A stretch of DNA of 64,000 nucleotides. It comes from Pseudomonas fluorescens. GTDB lineage: Bacteria; Pseudomonadota; Gammaproteobacteria; Pseudomonadales; Pseudomonadaceae. The notes beneath the pieces are model-generated. The model made no database searches, had not been told where the DNA came from, and saw nothing but the letters and a program-made list of their open reading frames with translations. Location of the stretch: NCBI RefSeq assembly GCF_902497775.2, contig NZ_OZ024668.1:5316326-5380325 (forward strand). Reading direction: 5' to 3'. A program made the position numbers and the translations under genes. Below, piece by piece: positions 18,297 through 25,471 of this stretch (its first letter is position 1; each line of letters begins with the position of its first letter).

Positions 18297-19424
18297 TCAT
18301 TTGCTTTCTGCCTGTTTGATCGCCAGCACGTCTTTTGGCGTGACCATGTCGCCCTTGTTGTTGCCCCAGGCGTTGCGTTCGTAGGTCACCACGGCGGCGA
18401 TATCGACTTCCGAGAGCTGCTTGCCGAAAGCGGCCATGGCCGTGCCCGGCTTGCCGTGGAAGACGATGCTCAGGTGGTCTTCCTTCGGCCCGGTGGCGAT
18501 TTTCGAGCCCTTGAGCGCCGGGAACATCGGCGGCAGGCCCTGGCCTTCGGCCTGGTGACAGGCTACGCAGGTGGTGTGGTAGACCTTGTCGCCACGCTCG
18601 ACCAGCTCCTGCAGGGTCCATTCCTTGCTGGTCAGTTCCTTGAGCTTGGCTGCCTCGGCCTTGCGCTCGCCGAGCCAGGTGTCGTAGTCGGCCTTGGACT
18701 TGACCTCGACCACCACCGGCATGAAGCCGTGGTCCTTGCCGCACAGTTCGGTGCATTGGCCGCGGTAGATGCCAGGCTTCTCGACCCGGGTCCAGGCTTC
18801 GTTGACGAAGCCGGGGATGGCGTCACGCTTGACTGCAAAGGCCGGCACCCACCAGGAGTGGATAACGTCGGCGGCAGTGACCAAGAAGCGCACCTTGGCC
18901 CCCACGGGCAACACCAGCGGCTGATCGACTTCGAGCAGGTAGTGCTCGTCCTTGGGCGCTTTGTTGTGGATCTGATCGGCGGGAGTGGCCAGGTTGCTGA
19001 AGAACTCGACATCCTGGCCCAGGTATTTGTAGTGCCACTTCCACTGGTAGCCGGTGACCTGGATGTCGACGTCCGATTCACTGGCGTCGTAGATATCGAT
19101 CAGGGTCTTGGTCGCCGGGATGGCCATGGCCACCAGGATCAGAAACGGCACCACCGTCCACATGATCTCGACCCAGGTGTGTTCGTGAAAATGTGCAGGC
19201 TGCTGGCCGGTGGAACGACGGTGGATGATCATCGACCAGAACATTGCGCCAAAGACCACCAGGCCGATGATCACGCAGATCCAGAAGATGGTCATGTGCA
19301 GGTCGAACACTGCGTTGCTGACTTCAGTCGCCCCTGGCGCCATGTTCACGGTCCAGGCGGCGTGCGCCTGACCGAATACCGACCACAACAGGAGGCCCAT
19401 CCAGACATGTGGATGTCGCATCAT
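18297..19424 (-). CDS. coxB: Cytochrome c oxidase subunit II with fused cytochrome c domain
   Basis: A 375-residue subunit with a signal peptide, two transmembrane helices (about 40-62 and 82-104) and the periplasmic CuA domain, where CTELCGKDHGFM supplies the Cys-Cys-His-Met ligands. A class I cytochrome c domain is fused at the C-terminus, with heme motif CVACH at about residues 286-290 and a Met-rich part beyond. This makes the enzyme caa3-like: electrons can enter through the built-in heme c. It is the first gene of the cluster; AAGGGGA precedes ATG 19424. Confidence 0.97.
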   Translation of the reverse strand: MMRHPHVWMGLLLWSVFGQAHAAWTVNMAPGATEVSNAVFDLHMTIFWICVIIGLVVFGAMFWSMIIHRRSTGQQPAHFHEHTWVEIMWTVVPFLILVAMAIPATKTLIDIYDASESDVDIQVTGYQWKWHYKYLGQDVEFFSNLATPADQIHNKAPKDEHYLLEVDQPLVLPVGAKVRFLVTAADVIHSWWVPAFAVKRDAIPGFVNEAWTRVEKPGIYRGQCTELCGKDHGFMPVVVEVKSKADYDTWLGERKAEAAKLKELTSKEWTLQELVERGDKVYHTTCVACHQAEGQGLPPMFPALKGSKIATGPKEDHLSIVFHGKPGTAMAAFGKQLSEVDIAAVVTYERNAWGNNKGDMVTPKDVLAIKQAESK

Positions 19425-19792
19425 TGCGGGTTCCCCTTATCGTTCTTGTTATCCCGGAGGCGTGGACCTACGGCTAAGGGTACGGCGGCCAAGACTGCGA
19501 ACTTCGACGACCGAGCCCCTGCGAACTGCAGTCGGGCCTCATCAGCGAATCACTTTCAAACCGGAGTATAGACAGCGACCCCGGCCCCGCAATGCGCACG
19601 GGGAAAACATCGGCAGAAGTTGAACGTTTGCGCGCAAAGCCGCGAATTACCTGGCCTGGGGCGCAATGATGGCATTTCGATATAATCGACGAATATTAAG
19701 TTGTTAATGGTTATGCCAAATGCGTCTTAGGCATTTTCAGAACCGAGCTACCTTATGTCTTCCGTTTGTCACGCCTTTACCCTGGAGTTGTC
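19425..19792. other. 368-bp intergenic region, coxB divergent from a hypothetical gene
   Basis: No convincing coding sequence is present. The region must contain the promoter of the minus-strand oxidase cluster. On the plus strand a perfect TATAAT hexamer (19681-19686) lies in an AT-rich patch 107 bases before the next start, without a good -35 hexamer. No known operator was recognised. Confidence 0.5.
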
Positions 19793-20437
19793 ATGAACAT
19801 CGCCGCTTTGCGCGAGCAGATCACCCGTGCCCGTCAACATGAGACCGAAACCGGCCAACTAAAAACTCAACTGGAAAACCAGCTACCCCACCTGCACCCT
19901 TCGATCCATCTGCCTGAGGCCGATGCCCAAGGCGCCCTGGCCCGCTTTGTCGGTGCCTATATCGACCAAGTCCCCGAACTGCTGGAAGCGGCCAATGACG
20001 TTGCCCGCGAAGCCGGCATCGAGTCGCAGATCAAACCGGTGCTGAAAATCGCCGAACAGTACTTCCTGCAACCACCCGCCATCACCGATACCCACCTGGG
20101 CCTGGGCTGCCTGCTGGATGAGGCCTACCTGGCCCATCGCCTGGTGGAAGAAGTTAACGACTTGTACATCAAGCACTTCAATCAGCCGCTGATCCCACTG
20201 GACACCACCGTGGCCAACCTGATCGCCCACCAGTTGATCGGCGAAGAGTTCGCCAACCAGCTGGATGAAGTGGTGCACCACTCGGTGGACGAGATGCTCA
20301 ATGACCAGAGCTTTGCCCTGGAGTCGGTCGAGCAGTATCGCGACAAGCTCAGCAGCCCGGACACCGGCGCCGCCTGGAGGCGTTGGCCGTGCCTGTCGCG
20401 GCAACTGAACGTCGACCTCGCTCTGGCGACGTCCTGA
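19793..20437 (+). CDS. Conserved hypothetical cytoplasmic protein
   Basis: A 214-residue soluble, acidic, mostly helical protein without signal peptide or transmembrane segment. It opens MNIAALREQITRARQHETETGQ. The middle has GLGCLLDEAYLAHRLVEEVND and VANLIAHQLIGEEFANQLDEVVHHSVDEM, with several His and Asp/Glu residues that could bind metal, though this is only an impression. ATG 19793 has GGAG upstream and is preferred over a GTG at 19766. A similar gene sits beside coxB in P. putida (from memory). I do not recognise a characterised family. Confidence 0.7.
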   Translation: MNIAALREQITRARQHETETGQLKTQLENQLPHLHPSIHLPEADAQGALARFVGAYIDQVPELLEAANDVAREAGIESQIKPVLKIAEQYFLQPPAITDTHLGLGCLLDEAYLAHRLVEEVNDLYIKHFNQPLIPLDTTVANLIAHQLIGEEFANQLDEVVHHSVDEMLNDQSFALESVEQYRDKLSSPDTGAAWRRWPCLSRQLNVDLALATS

Positions 20438-20507
20438 AGCACAACCCAGCCCCTGCAAGGAAAAGCGTCCGCCTGCTGCCGCTCCTAGCTGATCGTTATT
20501 GTCATCT

Positions 20508-20526
20508 GGCCGCCCTATGGGCGGCC
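20508..20526. terminator. GC-rich hairpin, 8-bp perfect stem
   Basis: GGCCGCCC (20508-20515) and GGGCGGCC (20519-20526) pair perfectly around a 3-base loop between the two hypothetical genes. No T-tract follows. The stem ends 11 bases before the AAAGGA of the next gene, so it may be a terminator for the upstream gene or a structured leader of the downstream one. Confidence 0.45.
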
Positions 20527-20551
20527 CCAATCCAATGAAAGGACGATGACA

Positions 20552-21634
20552 ATGACGATCAAATGGAACCGTATTTACACCGATCTGCTGCGCCGCGATT
20601 GGCCAAAACATTGGGGTAACTGGGCACTCAACCCGCACATCCAGCCCGGCGCCGTCGGTATCGTCGACCCGGCGTCGGGCGATTTCAAACTGGTGTTACA
20701 AACCCTGCCCGGGATTGAAGTAATCAAGAGCGAGCAAAGCCGGATGTGGAAGACGGCCTCAAAGGGAGTGTCTCGGCAGGAAACCAAGACCATTGTGAAA
20801 GGCCAAGTCCTGGACCCCGCTACAAGCACTCAGATTGCGGCAAACGCGTCTCTCGAATGGACCTTTAAAGATCAAAACAGCATTACCTCGGAGTTCGCAC
20901 TGAGCGGAGAACATGTTCTGAAAGACTCCACCGTCATTCAAGACCAATACGAACAACTCCTGGCATATGCCAAGCGAACAAGTGCGGCCACCGAAGCTGG
21001 TATATCCGAAGGTTTTGGTGTGGTGACGGGCGTGATTTATGCGAAAAGCGGAGTCAATGTCGGTTCGAAAAAGAAGAATGCCAAATTTTCCATCGCGGGC
21101 AGTGTCAGTGGCCTGAACAAGCTGCTTGGCGAATCGGACCCTATCGCAAAGGGTGAGGCCAGCTACCTCATTGAGAACAACACCGAAGATACCGACTCCC
21201 ATACCCTGCCAGCAGAAAGCGGGGCGGTAGCCAGCGAACCGCTCCCCGTGGCCTACACCTTCGCATCGTTCGCTGGGGGCAACGTGCTGATCCCTCACTG
21301 GACGCGCAGGATCGGTGCCTTGAATCTGCATATCGACAGTAAAGCGTCGTCGTTCACCACCTATACAGCCAAGATCAAGCTGTTATTCAAGACGCCAAAA
21401 GGCCCTGGTGAGCGAACCGCGACTATAGTCGGAGGGACTTCCGCCAGCTTCAACGATATTCCAGTGTCCGCAACCCAGATGACACTTTTTATCGAATTCA
21501 TCAGTCTTGGTCAGAACACCAAGCAGGAAATCCCGTGGAACCTTCCGGCTGTTGAATGGCCTACCGGCACCCGCACCATCAACCTTGTAGGCACATGGCC
21601 GGGTGCGCCGAAAGCGATAGAAGTGGTCGACTGA
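20552..21634 (+). CDS. Orphan protein of unknown function, atypical composition
   Basis: A 360-residue protein that I cannot assign to a family. It has no signal peptide and no transmembrane helix. The N-terminal part (about 1-60) is Trp-rich (IKWNRIY, WPKHWGNWALNP), the middle (about 75-200) is polar with EGFGVVTGVIYAKSG, and the last 110 residues look beta-rich (KIKLLFKTPK, QMTLFIEFISLG). ATG 20552 has AAAGGA at 20538-20543; an in-frame ATG at 20546 is too close. By eye the GC content is clearly below that of its neighbours, and codons such as ATA, AGC and AAA are frequent, suggesting recent acquisition. It converges on the SulP gene with 2 bases between stops. Confidence 0.7.
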   Translation: MTIKWNRIYTDLLRRDWPKHWGNWALNPHIQPGAVGIVDPASGDFKLVLQTLPGIEVIKSEQSRMWKTASKGVSRQETKTIVKGQVLDPATSTQIAANASLEWTFKDQNSITSEFALSGEHVLKDSTVIQDQYEQLLAYAKRTSAATEAGISEGFGVVTGVIYAKSGVNVGSKKKNAKFSIAGSVSGLNKLLGESDPIAKGEASYLIENNTEDTDSHTLPAESGAVASEPLPVAYTFASFAGGNVLIPHWTRRIGALNLHIDSKASSFTTYTAKIKLLFKTPKGPGERTATIVGGTSASFNDIPVSATQMTLFIEFISLGQNTKQEIPWNLPAVEWPTGTRTINLVGTWPGAPKAIEVVD

Positions 21635-21636
21635 TG

Positions 21637-23163
21637 TCAGACGCCCGCCGCATTGCGTAAGCGCCCTTCGATCCGGCGCTTTAGGCCATGCTGCTCTATC
21701 CGCAGCCTTGAGCCACTGGCCTGGTTGGCCCTCCCCCAATCCTCAAGCAGCTCCAGGCAGGAATGGTCGATGTAGCTGAGCCGGGCCAGCGGCACATGCA
21801 AGGTGGTCCCGGGCGCAATACCCTCAAGTACCTGGGCCAGCGCGGGCACTTTGAGAAAGGTCGCCGCGCCACTGAGGCGCAGCTCCAGATGACCCGGCTG
21901 ATCAAGGCTGACCACGCTGATTTTCAGGCGTGCGGCCTTGAGCGCCAGCTTCAGCAGAGTCAGGGCAAAACCGAGCAGCACCCCGGTGAGCAGGTCGGTG
22001 AAGATGATTGCCAACGCCGTCGCCGCATAGGTGAACATCGGCATCCGGCCATAGCGTCCCAACCCGCGAAAGGCCTTGAAATCGACCAGCTTGATCCCGG
22101 TATAGACCAGCACACCAGCCAGGCTTGCCACCGGTATCTGCTGCAGCACGCTGCTGAGCACCACCACGAAGGCCAGCAACCAGACCCCGTGCAGGATCGC
22201 CGACAGGCGCGTCTGCGCGCCGGCCTGGACGTTGGCCGAGCTGCGCACGATGACCCCGGTCATCGGCAACGCGCCAAGCACGCCGCAAAGCATGTTGCCC
22301 AGGCCCTGGGCCGACAGTTCCCGGTCAAAATCCGAGCGCTGGCCGTTGTGCATGCGATCGACAGCGGCGGCAGAGAGCAAGGTTTCGGCGCTGGCAATAA
22401 AGGCCAGGGCAAAGGCGGCGACCAGCAGATTGGGATCGGCGAGGTTGAGCAGGTCAGCCGGGCGCAGCCAGTCGATGGCCTCGCTGAGGTTAGCCGGCAC
22501 TTCAACGCGATTCACCGGCAATGCCAGCCAGATGCTGATTGCAGTCATCAACGCCACACCAAGCAGGGCACCCGGCACGAAACGCAGCGGCTGCGGGCGC
22601 AAGCGCTCCCAACCCCACATAATGACGATGGTGCCAAGCCCAAGCGCACCGGCCTGCCAGCCGCTGCCCGGGCTTTCCAGCGGCAACGCCTGGCTCAGGG
22701 TTGCCGGAAAGCCCAGCAGGTTGGCCAGCCCCGAAGGTTGCGGGGCGCTGTCGAACATCACATGCACCTGGGACAAGACGATCAGCACGCCAATACCGGC
22801 GAGCATGCCGTACACCACCGCCGGCGCCGTGACCCGGAACCAGCAGCCCAGGCGCAAACGCCCAGCTAGCAACTGCAGCAGACCGGCCAGCAGCAGGATC
22901 GGGCCGAGCATCGCCACGCCATGCTGGCGCACCAGTTCGAACACCAGCACTGCCAGGCCGGCTGCCGGACCGCTGACCTGCAATGGCGAACCCGCCAGCC
23001 AACCGACGACGATACCGCCAATGATCCCGGTAATCAGGCCCTTGGCTGGCGGCATGCCGGAAGCGATGGCAATCCCCATGCACAAGGGCAGGGCGACCAG
23101 AAATACCACTACCGAGGCCAGTAATTCGCGCGGCAATGCCGCTTTCACTTGTGTCTTGTTCAC
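21637..23163 (-). CDS. SulP family anion transporter, probable bicarbonate transporter
   Basis: A 508-residue SLC26/SulP transporter with 10-14 hydrophobic segments beginning ELLASVVVFLVALPLCMGIA, and a short C-terminal STAS-like domain (about 405-495, with LRLSGAATFLKVPAL and YIDHSCLELLEDWG). I chose GTG 23163 (MNKTQVKAALPRE), which has AAGGAG upstream. Upstream in-frame starts would add a Cys/Arg-rich stretch with no family match. The carbonic anhydrase gene lies directly upstream on the same strand, 189 bases away. That pairing implies bicarbonate as substrate, though the anion is not proven by sequence. Confidence 0.9.
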   Translation of the reverse strand: MNKTQVKAALPRELLASVVVFLVALPLCMGIAIASGMPPAKGLITGIIGGIVVGWLAGSPLQVSGPAAGLAVLVFELVRQHGVAMLGPILLLAGLLQLLAGRLRLGCWFRVTAPAVVYGMLAGIGVLIVLSQVHVMFDSAPQPSGLANLLGFPATLSQALPLESPGSGWQAGALGLGTIVIMWGWERLRPQPLRFVPGALLGVALMTAISIWLALPVNRVEVPANLSEAIDWLRPADLLNLADPNLLVAAFALAFIASAETLLSAAAVDRMHNGQRSDFDRELSAQGLGNMLCGVLGALPMTGVIVRSSANVQAGAQTRLSAILHGVWLLAFVVVLSSVLQQIPVASLAGVLVYTGIKLVDFKAFRGLGRYGRMPMFTYAATALAIIFTDLLTGVLLGFALTLLKLALKAARLKISVVSLDQPGHLELRLSGAATFLKVPALAQVLEGIAPGTTLHVPLARLSYIDHSCLELLEDWGRANQASGSRLRIEQHGLKRRIEGRLRNAAGV

Positions 23164-23352
23164 CCTGTAACTCCTTCTCTCACATTTCATGGCCATTCCA
23201 ATGGCCGCTGGCACACACCCCGACACGCGCGCAGGTACACACCGCCAGCGGGCGCCGGCACGGCAGTCAGGGAAATTCAAGGCAGCCGATGACCAGGCCG
23301 CACCGGGCAGGTGCAGCCGTCAATCAGCTTTTCGCGGGGGTGTCGGGGACGC

Positions 23353-24072
23353 TTAGTAGCGGCCTCTCGGTGTTGCGCAAGGGATCGGCTGGCCTGCGGC
23401 AAGAGGCAGGAAGCTGTCGCTTGCCGCGTCGTAGGCTTCGATCTGGCTGGTTTCGATGTCGTAGATCCAGCCGTGGATATACAACTGGCCAGCCGCCAGG
23501 CGCGAGGCCACCGATGGGTGGGTGCGCAAGTGGTGCAACTGGGCGATGACGTTTTCCTTGGTCAGCACCTGCATGCTTTCATGCTCGCTGCCACAGGAGC
23601 AGTTGTCTTCGACCACCGTGCGGGCGACCTCGGCATGGCGCAGCCAGGCCTTTACCGTCGGCATTTTCTCCAGGCTCTGGGGGTTGAGTACCGCGCGCAT
23701 GGCACCGCAATCGGAGTGACCGCAGACGATGATGTGATGTACCCCCAGGGCCAGCACGGCGTATTCGATGGCGGTGGACACGCCGCCATTCATCTGCCCG
23801 TAAGGAGGCACGACGTTACCGACGTTGCGGGTCACGAACAGGTCGCCAGGGGAGCTTTGGGTGATCAACTCGGGCACGATGCGCGAGTCGGCACAGGTGA
23901 TGAACATCGCACGGGGCTTTTGCGCGGTGGCGAGTTTTTTGAACAGCTCCTGCTGCTCGGGAAAAACGTCGTGATGGAACCGCAGAAAGCCGTCGACGAT
24001 ATGCTTCAGGGCGGCATCGGCGCTCTCGGCTGGGGTTTCCGGGGCGGCCTTGGATGGGTCCTTGACGGGCAT
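23353..24072 (-). CDS. Beta-class carbonic anhydrase
   Basis: A 239-residue enzyme that interconverts carbon dioxide and bicarbonate. The zinc site is complete: Cys and Asp in ITCADSRIVPE, then His and Cys in VCGHSDCGAM. NVGNVVPPYGQMNGG is the conserved substrate-side loop. The N-terminal 25 residues are polar and Pro/Ala-rich, with no signal, so it is cytoplasmic. It precedes the SulP transporter in the same direction; together they would import and equilibrate inorganic carbon. Confidence 0.95.
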   Translation of the reverse strand: MPVKDPSKAAPETPAESADAALKHIVDGFLRFHHDVFPEQQELFKKLATAQKPRAMFITCADSRIVPELITQSSPGDLFVTRNVGNVVPPYGQMNGGVSTAIEYAVLALGVHHIIVCGHSDCGAMRAVLNPQSLEKMPTVKAWLRHAEVARTVVEDNCSCGSEHESMQVLTKENVIAQLHHLRTHPSVASRLAAGQLYIHGWIYDIETSQIEAYDAASDSFLPLAAGQPIPCATPRGRY

Positions 24073-24317
24073 GATTCATCCTCTTTGACGGTTTTAGGTT
24101 AAGTCCATTTTACCGGGTTGATGATTCAAACGGCGTATGACAGTTGGATGAAATACGCGCACCAACAATCACATCAGTTGTTGGCTGAATTCCTACGCTA
24201 CTCGGCGAAACTTAACTCAAACTGAATTGCGAGGCTCTAGTACGGGCGTTCCAGAGATTCAAAGAGTTGCCTGAATAGTATCAAAAAAACATCAATGGCC
24301 AATACCCATCATTGCAA
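24073..24317. other. 245-bp AT-rich intergenic region with an inverted repeat
   Basis: No coding sequence is evident. Base composition is far more AT-rich than the flanks. CCAACAA (24162-24168) and TTGTTGG (24178-24184) form a perfect 7-bp inverted repeat with a 9-base spacer, about 90 bases upstream of the carbonic anhydrase start. It is a candidate operator or hairpin for that gene. Confidence 0.4.
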
Positions 24318-25379
24318 TCAGAGTAGCGACATCTGTCCGCCAGGGGGGCAAAACGCGCTGCAATCAAGCGCATAACCCTCGCGCCGGTTCAGCCCCAAGC
24401 GCCGGATCGCCTTGCTGAAGCGCTGTGCCAGCAATTCGGCGAATACCCCTTCACCGCGCATGCGTGCGCCAAAACGACTGTCGTACAACTCACCGCCGCG
24501 GCTCTGACGGATCAGGCTCAACACATGATTGGCCCGTTGTGGGTAATGGTCCTGCAGCCATTGCTCGAACAGCGGCGCCACTTCCAGCGGCAGGCGCAGC
24601 ATCATGTAGGCGGCGGTCAGCGCGCCATTGGCCTTGGCCGCCTCCAGCAGGTGCTCCAGTTCGCTGTCGTTGATCATCGGGATCATCGGCGAGCACAGTA
24701 CGCCGACCGGTATGCCTGCCTCGGTCAGTACCCGGATTGCCCGCAGCCGCGCCTTGGGTGCCGCCGCACGCGGCTCCAGGGTGCGCTTGAGTTCGTCATC
24801 GAGGGTGGTCAGGCTGATCATCACGCTGACCAGACGTTGCTGCGCAAGCTCAGCGAGCAGGTCCAGATCGCGCAGTATCAGCGAGCCCTTGGTAACGATG
24901 GTGACCGGGTGACGATAGCGCAGCAGTACCTCCAACAGGCGCCGGGTCAGCTTTTGCTCACGTTCGATGGGCTGGTAAGGATCGGTGTTGGAACCCAGGT
25001 TGATCGGCGCACAAACATACCCCGCCTTGCTCAATTGTTGTTCAAGCACCGCAGCGGCATTGGTCTTGGCGATCAGCTTGGTTTCGAAGTCCAGCCCCGG
25101 CGACAGGTCCCAGTAGGCGTGGCTGGGCCGTGCATAACAGTAGATGCAACCATGTTCACAGCCGCGATAGGGGTTGATCGAGCGATCGAAGGGCAGGTCG
25201 GGCGAGTTGTTGCGGGTGATGATGGTCTTGGCGGTTTCGATACGTACTTCGGTGCCCTGGGTCAGAGGCACTTCCTGGTACCAGCCGTCATCCTCGGCCA
25301 CCGAGCGATTGGGGGCGAAGCGGTTGTGCGGGTTGCTGGTCGTGCCGCGACCCCGCAGGGGAGCTGAAGGAGTAAACAT
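24318..25379 (-). CDS. PA0069-family radical SAM protein, SOS-controlled
   Basis: A 353-residue radical SAM enzyme. The iron-sulfur cluster motif CEHGCIYCYARPSH (CxxxCxxC) is at about residues 75-88, followed by the barrel elements LGSNTDPYQPIE and TIVTKGSLILRDLD. The family resembles spore photoproduct lyase in this core, but its substrate is unknown. I chose ATG 25379 (MFTPSAPLRGRG); longer in-frame starts would run through the LexA box. That box, at 25397-25412, lies 17 bases upstream of the start, so expression should be induced by DNA damage. A role in DNA repair is inferred from this control. Confidence 0.88.
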   Translation of the reverse strand: MFTPSAPLRGRGTTSNPHNRFAPNRSVAEDDGWYQEVPLTQGTEVRIETAKTIITRNNSPDLPFDRSINPYRGCEHGCIYCYARPSHAYWDLSPGLDFETKLIAKTNAAAVLEQQLSKAGYVCAPINLGSNTDPYQPIEREQKLTRRLLEVLLRYRHPVTIVTKGSLILRDLDLLAELAQQRLVSVMISLTTLDDELKRTLEPRAAAPKARLRAIRVLTEAGIPVGVLCSPMIPMINDSELEHLLEAAKANGALTAAYMMLRLPLEVAPLFEQWLQDHYPQRANHVLSLIRQSRGGELYDSRFGARMRGEGVFAELLAQRFSKAIRRLGLNRREGYALDCSAFCPPGGQMSLL

Positions 25380-25396
25380 GTAAACAACCCCGAATA

Positions 25397-25412
25397 CTGT
25401 TTTTATATACAG
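25397..25412 (-). promoter_or_regulatory. LexA (SOS) box upstream of the radical SAM gene
   Basis: CTGTTTTTATATACAG matches the consensus CTG-N10-CAG with an AT-rich centre and differs from CTGTATATATATACAG at two positions. It lies just upstream of the start codon at 25379, where LexA would block transcription. From memory the P. aeruginosa ortholog PA0069 belongs to the SOS regulon, which agrees. Confidence 0.85.
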
Positions 25413-25471
25413 TACACGGGGTACCTTTATCTTGCCACTACCGTTGAGCAACCACACCGCTCAACGACGAT

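Noticed and set aside
16049..18319. A 756-codon open frame on the plus strand opposite coxA and ctaG
   Set aside because: Its His/Gln/Asp/Arg-rich product is the typical antisense shadow of a GC-rich membrane protein gene. It has no signal, no family features and no ribosome-binding context, while the opposite strand encodes clear oxidase genes.
20340..20537. A possible frameshift at the 3' end of the 19793-20437 gene, because another frame stays open for about 60 more codons
   Set aside because: The in-frame ending keeps normal codon use and reaches a proper stop, and the alternative frame shows no recognisable homology. A comparison with orthologs would decide.
20438..21636. A genomic island around the atypical gene
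   Set aside because: No integrase, tRNA, direct repeats or insertion sequence ends are visible; only a single gene is atypical.
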